A DNA stretch of 64,000 nucleotides from Piscicola geometra (Eukaryota > Annelida > Clitellata > Hirudinida > Piscicolidae). The stretch covers positions 533,380 to 597,379 of the forward strand of contig OX030967.1 in assembly GCA_943735955.1 (NCBI GenBank). Reading direction: 5' to 3'. The translations under genes were made by a program, and so were the position numbers. Below, piece after piece: positions 27,801 to 39,800 of this stretch. Every line of letters starts with the position of its first letter. Position 1 is the stretch's first letter. The notes beneath the pieces are model-generated. The model worked only from the letters and a program-made list of their open reading frames with translations, made no database searches and had not been told where the DNA came from.

Positions 27801-30800
27801 ATTAATTTATCCATCCATTCATTTATCCATCCATTCATTCATCCCTTCATTCATCCATCCATTTATTCATTCATTCATTTATTAATTTATTAATTTATCC
27901 ATCCATTCATTCATCCATCCATTCATTCAATTATTCATTCATCCATCCATTCATTCATTTATTCATTCATCCATCCATTCTTTCATTTATTCATTCATCC
28001 ATCCATCCATCCATCCATTCATTCATTCATTTATTCATTCCTTCATTCATTCATTCATCCATCCATCCATTCATCCATCCATTCATCCATCCATTCATCC
28101 ATCCATTCATCCATCCATTCATTCATCAATTAGTTAATTCATCAATCCATTCATTCATCCCTTCATTCATCCATCCATTTATTCATTCATTCATTTATTT
28201 ATTCATTCATTCATTCATCCATTCATCCATTTATCCATCCATTCATTCATCCATTCATTCATTTATTCATTCATCGATTTATTAATTTATCCATCCATTC
28301 ATTCATCCATTCATTCATTCATCCATTCATTCATTCATTTATTTATTCATCTATCCATCCATTCATTCATTAACTTATTCATCCATTCATCCATTTATCC
28401 ATCCATTCATTCATCCATCCATTCATTCATCCATCCATTCATTCATCCATTCATTCATCCATCCATTCATTCATCCATCCATTCATTCATCAATTAATTA
28501 ATTCATCAATCCATTCATTCATCCCTTTATTCATACATCCATTTATTCATTCATTCATCCATTCATTCATTCATCCATTCATTCATTCATCCATTCATCC
28601 ATTCGTTCATTTCAAGTTACCGATTCTGATATCATCCATTCGGAGCACATGCCCTCCTCCATTCGTCTCTCTTGCGCACCCAACGAAACCTTCTGAATGT
28701 CTCCATTTCGAAAGCAAGCGGTTGTCTCCATTTCGGAAGCAAGCGGTTGTCTCCATTTCGGAAGCAAGCGGTTGTCTCCATTTCGGAAGCAAGCGGTTGT
28801 CTCCATTTCGAAAGCAAGCGGTTGTCTCCATTTCGGAAGCAAGCGGTTGTCTCCATTTCGGAAGCAAGCGGTTGTCTCCATTTCGGAAGCAAGCGGTTGT
28901 CTCCATTTCGGAAGCAAGCGGTTGTCTCCATTTCGGAAGCAAGCGGTTGTCTCCATTTCGGAAGCAAGCGGTTGTCTCCCTTTCGGAAGCAAGCGGTTGC
29001 CTCCATTTCGGAAGCAAGCGGTTGTCTCCATTTCGGAAGCAAGCGGTTGTCTCCATTTCGGAAGCAAGCGGTTGCCTCCATTTCGGAAGCAAGCGGTTGT
29101 CTCCATTTCGGAAGCAAGCGGTTGCCTCCATTTCGGAAGCAAGCGGTTGCCTCCATTTCGGAAGCAAGCGGTTGCCTCCATTTCGGAAGCAAGCGGTTGC
29201 CTCCATTTCGGAAGCAAGCGGTTGCCTCCATTTCGGAAGCAAGCGGTTGCCTCCATTTCGGAAGCAAGCGGTTGTCTCCATTTCGGAAGCAAGCGGTTGC
29301 CTCCATTTCGGAAGCAAGCGGTTGCCTCCATTTCGGAAGCAAGCGGTTGCCTCCATTTCGGAAGCAAGCGGTTGTCTCCATTTCGGAAGCAAGCGGTTGT
29401 CTCCATTTCGGAAGCAAGCGGTTGTCTCCATTTCGGAAGCAAGCGGTTGCCTCCATTTCGGAAGCAAGCGGTTGTCTCCATTTCGGAAGCAAGCGGTTGT
29501 CTCCATTTCGGAAGCAAGCGGTTGCCTCCATTTCGGAAGCAAGCGGTTGTCTCCATTTCGGAAGCAAGCGGTTGTCTCCATTTCGGAAGCAAGCGGTTGC
29601 CTCCATTTCGGAAGCAAGCGGTTGCCTCCATTTCGGAAGCAAGCGGTTGCCTCCATTTCGGAAGCAAGCGGTTGCCTCCATTTCGGAAGCAAGCGGTTGT
29701 CTCCATTTCGGAAGCAAGCGGTTGCCTCCATTTCGGAAGCAAGCGGTTGCCTCCATTTCGGAAGCAAGCGGTTGTCTCCATTTCGGAAGCAAGCGGTTGC
29801 CTTCTTCATATTTCCTCGCCTTTCACGCACATCGAGGACGAGCGGAATGACGAGTGAGTTGTGCAGTGCCAACTGCTCAACTGATTGCTGTTCTTCAAAT
29901 GCTGGTAAGATCACTATTAGGATCACTCATTGAACTCAAGGCTGTCCTCACTCTGATGGCTTCCGCACTGTCGCATGCTGAGGTCAGGGTCAATCTGAGG
30001 TATTTGAAGCTGTTTCATCAGTCATTGACTTCATCATCGTCCATTCTCTTTGGTGTCGCTCACTTCTTGTCGGGCTTTGAGCTGACATAGGCGTCCTATG
30101 CAGCAGTAGCTCTGCGTGACTCTGTAATGGTCAAAGCTTCAATTTTTTAAATCTGAACTTCAAAGAGATCACTGCTGATGATGATGATAATGCTGATGGT
30201 GATGATGATGGATAAAATTATTGTGATAACGAGGATGCATGTCTGAGAAGGCGATCAATTGTTGGAATAGTTAGTTGCCTTCTCGCCAATGACCTCCTCA
30301 CCACCTGCAAGGTTCCTCGGTGGAGGAGTACCGGAGGAGGCTGGTGGAGGGGTGCGAGAAGTGGTGGAGGGGTGGCAGGAGGGCTTGCGAGGCGGTCTCT
30401 GTCATGGGAAACGCCTGCGTCCACAAGGTGTCCTTTCCTCCTGCTTAATCATGCCTCCATTCATTCATTAGTTACTCAATCATGCCTCCATTCATCCATT
30501 AGTTACTCAATCATGCCTCCATTCATTCATTAGTTACTCAATCATGCCTCCATTCATTCATTAGTTACTCAATCATGCCTCCATTCATTCATTAGTTACT
30601 CAATCATGCCTCCATTCATCTATTAGTTACTCAATCATGCCTCCATTCATCCATTAGTTACTCAATCATGCCTCCATTCATTCATTAGTTACTTAATCAT
30701 GCCTCCATTCATCCATTAGTTACTTAATCATGCCTCTATTCATCCATTCATTAAACGATGCATGCTTGCATCCATTCATCCATTCATTAAACGATGCATG

Positions 30801-33800
30801 CTTGCATCCATTCATCCATTCATTAAACGATGCATGCTTGCATCCATTCATCCATTCATTAAACGATGCATGCTTGCATCCATTCCGCCCTACAGCTGCA
30901 CGAGGTGCCTGGGGAGGGGGAGGAGGAGGACGAGGAAGATGCGTTGGTCGAGAAGACGAAGAAGACGAAGGTTGCAAAGATGAAAAAAGAAAAGTTCAGA
31001 AGAAGTAGAAATTACAAGAATGATGATGATGATGATGGTGATGATGATGGTGGTGATGATGATGATGGGGCAGAAGATGGTTGCAATGACGAAGATAGCG
31101 AAGATGATGATGATGATGTTGATGGTGGTGGTGATGGTGATGATGATGTAGAAGACAGTGGTGGTGGTGATAATGATGGCGAGAGACTGCTGAGACTGAA
31201 GCACACGAGCAGGCAGAGGTACAGAGTGTCGTGTGACTGTGGAAGCATGCAGGCTCACCGGGATGACCCTTTCGTCGTCAAGGTGGGTGTGGGGGGGTGG
31301 TTAGTGGGTAGGTAGGTGGGTAGGTGGGTGGGTAGGAGGGTGGTTGATTGGGTGAGTGGTTGAGTGGGTGAGTGGGTGGGTGGATGGGTGAGTGGGTGGG
31401 TGGTTGAGTGGGTGAGTGGGTGGATGGTTGAGTGGGTGAGTGGTTGAGTGGGTGAGTGGGTGAGTGGGTGGATGGTTGAGTGGGTGAGTGGGTGGGTGAA
31501 TGGGGGGTGAATAAGTGAGTGAGTGGGTGGATATTGGATGGTGGTTGTATGTATAGTCAAGGTGGGTGTGAGGAGTGGTGGTCAAGATGAGTGTGTGGGT
31601 GGTGTGTATTGTGGTTATATGTGTGGTGGTGGTTGTGAGGAGGGGGTCAAGGTGGTGGAGAGGAGTGGTGGTTGTGGTTGTGAGGGGTGGTTAATCGGGT
31701 ATTGAGGGACAGTATTGTCTGCCAACACTATCAATCCTCCACTGACATTTCTTCACACTTTCACCATTCATCCATCAATCTACACAAACTTATTCACCCT
31801 CACTACCACTACTACTAAAACCACCACCACTATCATCACCACCATCACCATTCTCATCAGCACCCTTACCACCACTTCTATCATGACTACTACCACCACT
31901 ATCATCACCACACCACCACGACAGGACGCCAACCACCACCACTATCATCACACCACAACTATTAATATTATCAACACCACCATCACTACCAATATCACTA
32001 TCACTACTACTACTATCATCAGCACCATCACTACCACTATCGCTATCACTACTACTACTATCACCACTACGACAGGACGCCAACCACAGCTTTTTTGCTG
32101 CCCTGCGAGAGAGGTGTTGCAGACGCCATGGCACGCCCTACCTCTTCGACTGTTGGTGCTGATGATGATGCTTGACTGTTGGTGCTGATGATGATGCTTG
32201 ACTGTTGGTGCTGATGATGATGCTTGACTGTTGGTGCTGATGATGATGCTTGACTGTTGGTGCTGATGATGATGCTCGACTTTTGGTGCTGATGATGATG
32301 CTTGACTGTTGGTGCTGATGATGATGCTTGACTGTTGGTGCTGATGGTGATGCTCGACTGTTGGTGCTGATGATGATGCTTGACTGTTGGTGCTGATGAT
32401 GATGCTTGACTGTTGGTTCTGATGATGATGCTTGACTGTTGGTGCTGATGATAATGCTTGACTGTTGGTTCTGATGATGATGCTTGGCCGGTGGTGCTGA
32501 TGATGATGCTTGACCGGTGGTGCTGATGATGATGCTTGACTGCTGATGCTGATGATGATGCTTGACTGTTGGTGCTGATGATGATGCTTGACTGTTGGTG
32601 CTGATGATGATGCTTGACTGTTGGTGCTGATGATGATGCTTGACTGGTAGTGCTGATGATGATGCTTGTTTTTTAGTGGTGGTGGTATTTTTGTATTTTC
32701 TTTTAGTGATGGTGATAATGATGTTTCTAGTTTTTGAGCTTGTGATGATGGTTTTTTGAATGGTCAACGGAGAATGTAAGGTGTCTCTTTTCGGATGACT
32801 TGCATGCATTTCAGGTGTGGACAACAAGCGTTCCAAATCAAGCATGGTGGCAAGGAGGAGGAGGAGGGAGAGGGGGAGGAGGGAGAGGGGGAGGGAGAGA
32901 AGGGGGGAGAGGAGGGATGCCTCGAAGGAGAATTCGAAGGGCTCCAAGAAGCGCTTCCAGGATGAGCTCTCCATCTTCGCTGGTCAGTCTGCCTCCCTCC
33001 GCATGCACCGTCGTCGTCGTCGTTGCCTTCTTCGCTGTATTCATAGTGCATTTTATTATTTTTTATAAATTTGACTTAAATAATTTGAGCTTCACATTTT
33101 TTATTTATATTAGCGCTGTGCTCTTATTTACGTTAACTTTCGCTTAACGCCTTAATCAATTAACGACCGTTAAAATTTTTACCGCTGTTAAATATTTTAA
33201 CGCATTTTAAAAAAATTAACGCATTTTAAAAAAATTAACGCATTTAAAAAGAATTAACGCATTTAAAAAAAAGTAACGCATTTAAAAAAAATTAACTAAT
33301 TTTAAAATGTTAATGCGTTTAAACTTATCCAAATTGAACTGGATTTTTTGCTGTTTTGGTTACATTGCCAGCAAGTGAACACAAACACTACTAATTTACT
33401 GTCAACAAACGAATGGGAAAAACTGGATTTCATCAAAGAACTTCTAATTTCTAGAAGATTTGCAACAGAACTTCTAGGGGGTGAAAATAAATGAAATTTT
33501 CAATAGTGTTACTTGCATTTGTCACTTTACACAAGAAATATGCACTTCAGAAGATAATCCAGCTTATGTCATTCGTTTCACATACAATATTTCTTCCCAA
33601 TTTGGAGCAGAGAATGACCAATGGTGAAGAATTGCCACATCATTAGAACCCCGATTTAAAATTTTAAAATGTTTAAAAAAGAAAAGAGTTGAAGAAACTA
33701 TAAGAAGTGAAGAAACCTCCTAAACTATAAAAAATTCACCAAACAAAAGACTACAAACATATGTTACTTCAGATTCTGAAGATGAAGATACCTCAATGAT

Positions 33801-36800
33801 TAATAAGTCAATCATTAAAAGTTATAGAAAAGAATCTGAGGTAGGCTTCGAGAGTTGTCCACTTGTTTGGTGAACGTATATTCAGCTTGTCAGGACACAT
33901 AGTTAGCAAGAAAAGAGTCTCTTTAGATCCAACTTGTGTTGAAAAACTTGTTTGCTCGAGTAACTGGCTCAAAAAGGATGTGTGACAATTGCATTTTTTA
34001 TTATTTATGAATTCGTTTTTATTCTTTCATATGTGGATTACTTTTTTGCATGAGTAACTGGCCTAAAAATTATGTATGGCATTTGCATTTTTATAATTTA
34101 TAGATTCTATTTTTTCAAAATGGGGATTACTTTTATAAACAATTTCTGACAAAAATTTTATTTTATTTGTAAGGAAAAAAAATTTTAATACTATTTTATA
34201 CTGATATTAAATATCCTAAAAACATTGCATTAAAATACGATTAACGCACGATTAAAATTTATAATCGAACGATTAACGGCGATTAAAATTTTGAATTGGG
34301 GAACAGCTCTAATTTATAGTCTTTTCTGTTCGCATTCGGCGTTTCTCAAAACAATGTTTACTTGCTCAGACATGATCAGTTCTAATTGTTAGGTTTTGTG
34401 GGTCGACTTAAGTATTCTTGTGCATATTCATTACATTTAATTCAAAGATGAAAAGTTAGTTAATACTTTAATTTCAATTTCTTTTATTTAAAATAACTTT
34501 TAACACTTTTTCAATGCATTTAAAAGTCAATGTGGCGTTTTCGCAACTTTGGCGTAATATGATATCATATTATTTTGAATATGCCAAGTCATCATCTATG
34601 CAATATTCATTATCAAAATAATGAAAGTATTATTAATTCATTATGAAAGTTATAAAATTAATATTTAAATTTGAATTTTGTTGATGAATGTTGTTTATTT
34701 ATATTTTCAGCAAACACTTTAAAGAGCCGTAGCTTTTATTGAAGAAAATTCCAAGATTATAAGTTGTTGGCTAAATTGGGTAGAGGTTCCTCTGAGACAA
34801 TATTTGATCAAATAATAAAGCAGTAGCAGTTTGATTGGCAGATAACACGGTAGTTACTCTCTCAAGCAAGTTCAGAGCATATCCAATGCGAGGTTTGGCA
34901 GGAAAAACTGTATCGAACAACATCTTCTCATTCCATGCAATAACAAAGATATGTACGTTGTAGACAGTTAGGTTCACTATGTAAAGAATTTCCATCAAGG
35001 GTTCTGAGTGGTGTTGGCCTATTTTTGTTAATTATTTGGATGTATGTTTCCCAAATGCATGGCCTCACATAGGACCAGCTATAAATGCAATGATGAGTGG
35101 CTGCTGCAACTCCGAAGAAGCTTCTGCATAACTGACGACAAGTCGCAAACTCGAGGGTGAATCAAATGAAAAGCAGCAACAAATCCATCAGGGAAGGTTC
35201 ACATCTAAAAAGAGCACTAACGCTTAATAAATTAATAATATTATTATCTTAATAAGTTAAGACTCGTTTTGAACTTTTGAGAAATCTTTTAAAGTGAGAT
35301 TTATTTATGTTTAATAAATGTGGTTGGAATCAATTCATTCATGATGATTTCTTACTGCAAAGAATTTGTTCACACTTTCATCTCATGTTGCGTTTTCGCA
35401 ACATCTTGTCCACAAACAACTTATGAGCCATAGTTTTGAATTGTTCCTCAAGCACATATGCGAGTTCAAATGCAAGCACATATGCGAGTTCAAATGCAAG
35501 CACATATGCGAGTTCAAATGCAAGCACATATGCGAGTTCAAATGCAAGCACATATGCGAGTTCAAATGCAAGCACATATGCGAGTTCAAATGCAAGCACA
35601 TATGCGAGTTCAAATGCAAGCACATATGCAAGCACATATTCGAGTTCAAATGCAAGCACATATGCAAGCACATATGCGAGTTCAAATGCAAGCACATATG
35701 CGAGTTCAAATGCAAGCACATATGCGAGTTCAAATGCAAGCACATATGCGAGTTCAAATGCAAGCACATATGCGAGTTCAAATGCGAGTTCAAATGCAAG
35801 CACATATGCGAGTTCAAATGCGAGTTCAAATGCAAGCACATATGCGAGTTCAAATGCAAGCACAAATGCAAGCACATATGCGAGTTCAAATGCAAGCACA
35901 TATGCGAGTTCAAATGCAAGCTCAATGCACGTGAGTTTGAGTCTTCTTTTTGAGCACACCTCCACCACACACCTTCCTCCTCCTGCCTCATTCATTCATA
36001 CCACCTCCACTTCCACCACACACCTTCCTCCTCCTGCCTCATTCATTCCTAACACGCCATTGTTGGAACAGACTCAGGGGCGAGTCAAGTGCTGAGTCTG
36101 CAACACAAGCTCTCCAGTCTCGTCCTCTCCTCCTGCCACCAGAAAGAACAGGCATCGAGGAGGCGGAAGCAGAAGGAGGAGGAGGAGGAGGAGAAGGAGG
36201 AGGAGGAGGAGGAGAAGGAGGAGGAGGTGTCAGGAGGGAGAGCTGTGTGCAGGGGAGGGAACGAGAGAGGTCACTGTGGTGGTGAAGAAGATGGATTGGA
36301 TAATGATGTCGTCTCGGATGATGATGATGATGATGAGGAGGAGGATGATGGTAACAAAGAGCTGTACAATGACTACAACAGCATGCTGAAGAAGAATGAT
36401 GATAATGAACACAAACAAAATGATGATGATGATGAAGAGGAAGAAGAAGAAGATGATGATGATCTTGAAATAAGGCCTTACGATGGATCGATAGTGGAGC
36501 AACAAGAAAGCAAAGTCCTCAATAAGGCTTATGAGGAGAGTGAGGAGGAGGAAGATGATGATGAGGATGATGATGATGATGAAGAAACTGATGATGATGA
36601 TGATGCTGATGCTGAGGATAAAGCGATGTTTTGCAGCTCGAATGTGAGTTTGGTGAGTTACTCGTCGTGGTCTCTGATGAGGATTGGAAAGTACGATCCG
36701 GAAAGAGGTTCGAGGCTCTTCACATCATTCACCCATCCATTTTTAATCTATCCATTCATCCATCCATTTTTAATCTATCCATTCATCCATCCATTTTTAA

Positions 36801-39800
36801 TCTATCCATTCATCCATCCTTCCATCCATCCATCCATCCATCCTTTAATTCATTCTTCCACCCATCCATCCTTTCATTCATTCTTCCATCCATTCTTCCA
36901 TTCTTCTATCCATTCTTCTATTCATTATACTATGCATCTTTCCTTTCATCCATCCACCCACAGGTATCCACCAGCCAAACTACACTCACCAGTCCAACTA
37001 CCTCTTCCCCATCAACCTCACTCTGCCCAGTCCTTCCTTACCTGGTCACTTGCATCCTACACACACACACACACCCGTACACACATGCAGAGACACACAC
37101 AAACACTCACACCCACACACACAGAGACACACACACACAGACGCACACACAAACCCATACACGCACGCATACACACAGACACACACACACAGACACACAA
37201 ACACACACACGCACGCATACACACAGATAAACACAAATTTAAGTGTATGTACACACACACACATACACACGCATACACACACACTCACACACACACAGAC
37301 ATACACGAAAACACACACACGCATGCATACACATAGACACAGACACACACACAGAGAGACACCCACACACTCACGCACACAGACACACACACACGCACGC
37401 ATACACATAGACACAGACACACACAAATTTAAATGTATGTACACACACATACACATACACACACACTTACACACACATACTCACACACACAGACACACAC
37501 ACACAGACATACACACATACAGGCAGCAAGCAGTTGAGGGCGTACATGGGGGTGGAGTACGAGTGTTGCAAGGGACACCGCTTCCTGCTCTCCTCGCCTC
37601 ACAAGATCTTCAAAGCGCCCCTGTCTGGTCTCTTCAAGGTGGGTGGGTGGAGTGGAGGGTGGGTGGAGTAGGGGGTGGGTGGAGTGGAGGGTGCTTCGAG
37701 TGGAAGGTGGGTGGAGTGGAGGGTGGGTGGACTAGTGGGTGGGTGGAGTGGAGGGTGAGTGGAGTGGCTGTTGCAGTTGGTGGGCAGCGGAATAGTTAGC
37801 GGTTAAACGTTGGCACTCGACTCACTAGCGTGGGTTCGATTCCTACGACGCCTAAGTGCAAGTGTCTCCTCCCATGGTTTAGGTCTGATGCGAGTGAAGG
37901 GTTCACGAATGGCCTCATTGCCTGTGATCTGGGCCAATGCACTTCTGGAGTCCTCTCGCCAGCCTTTGTTTCGCTTGTAGCGATTCGGAACATGCTTGTC
38001 AGCTGTCACACGTAGTGGTTGGTGTTCATCCAGCCTCAGCGTTCTCTCATAGGCTCTCAAAGTCAGCATACAACCCTTAATCCTTGCCGGCACAATGTCC
38101 GCCTCCCGCCACACTGCTTCATCGGGGCATGTCCTGGTTAGCCCAGCGAGGATTTTTGCCGCTCTCTTCTGTTCCCTTTCCAGAAGATCAAAGTTGGAAG
38201 CACTTATCCAAGGCATCCAGCTGGCGGCAGCATACCAGAGTACTGACTCCACCGTGGCGTTGTAGACCTTCTTCAGTGTCGCAAATTCACATCTCCAGTC
38301 CTTACCAGTGAGTGCTGCGATCACCTTAGTCCTTTCACGCATGGATGCTGCCACCAATTGGACGTGCTTGCCAAAATTGAGACCGTTGTTGATTGTCACA
38401 CCGAGAAACCTACAGTGGCTGCTGAAACGCAATTGCTTGTGACAAACCACGACCGAAGGGATGACTTTCCAGTCTTTATTGTAGCTGCTGTATACAATTC
38501 CCTCTGATTTGTCTGCGTTCAGTTCCACCTTGTTGGCTTTTGTCCAAGCTTCAACACTCTTGATCACAGACTGCACCCTGGATGCCGCTCATTGATCGTC
38601 CTGCTCGTGGCCCAGACTGCGATGTCATCTGCGTAGCCACTGATCTGCACTTCCGCAGTATCTTCCCTGAGCAGGTCACTGGTGTAGAGAAGGAAAAGGA
38701 TCGGGGACAACACAGCTCCCTGTGGCAGGCCCTGTGTCATCTTTTTCCATTTGCTCTCACCGTCACCAAGTCGAACCATTGCTTTGCGGTCTTCCAGGAA
38801 GCATTTGTTGTTGTTGTTGTATTTCGTTGTGTTGTTCAGCAGTCTGGGGAGAATAGTCTCGACCAGCTGCGCTGCCCTGCCAGGCTCTTGAGTCAGTTCT
38901 CTTGTGTTCTTGCCCAGCCCTTGCTCCAGGGCTGGGCAGTCTGTCCAGAGATGAGTTTGTTGTCTCCTGGGCTGTCTTGCAGAGTCTGCCCTGGTAGGGT
39001 GGCCGAAAGTACCCACATTTGAGGCGCAAGCGCACCCCACCGCACCGCGTGGAGGTTGTGGGTATGCGGTAGTTGTTGCAGTTGTTGTTGCAGTTGATGT
39101 TGCAGTTGTTGTTGTTGTTGTTTTAGTTCGTTTCGTTGTTCAGCAGTCTGGAGAGGATAACCTCAACCAGCTGCGCTGCCCTGCCAGGCTCTTGAGTTAA
39201 TTCTCTTGTGTTCTTGCCCAGCCCGTATACTGCCCTATCTGGTTCCAGGGCTGGGCAGTCTGTCCAGAGATGAGTTGTTGTCTCCTGGGCTGTCTTGCAG
39301 AGTCTGCACAAGTCATCTTGGTTTAGACCAATTCTGCATTGGTAAGCTCTGATCGCCGGGTGGTGCCCAGTACTGAACCTGCTCAGGCTGGTGCGAGCAG
39401 GTTTGGTGAGCTCCTCCTCAGCTTTCTTGAGCCTGCCTTTGTATATGCCATTCAGTCTGTCGTTACTGAAGTGGATTTCTTGTGGTCTGTGACTTGTGAC
39501 TGCTTGGCAGATCCCTGTTCTCGTTAGTTCCTGGTTTATCGGGTTTATCTGTGCCCTGATTCCTGTAGCTGCTTCTGCATCAGCCTCATCGTTTCCGATC
39601 AGATAACAGTGGCTTGGCACCCAGATGAAGAGAACCTTTTTGTTCTTGTTGGCACACTGTGCAGTTAGCTCTGAGATTCGATGGGAGGAGAGAGAGTTGG
39701 ATGCCATTAGCGAAAGAAGCGGCTTGCAATCGCACACAATCTTTGCCATGCTCCAGTTCTCTCTCTCACTCACCAGTTCAGAGCCTCTTCAACCGCAATT

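Noticed and set aside
28607..29933. Frames of about 390-440 codons on both strands over the 25-bp repeat
   Set aside because: All six frames are open because the unit lacks stop triplets. Unit length is not a multiple of three and variation does not favour any frame.
36631..37799. Long His/Thr-rich frames downstream of the acidic exon
   Set aside because: They run through SMG8 introns 18 and 19, which are CCAT and CA repeats; the genuine exon frames at 36964 and 37523 differ from them.
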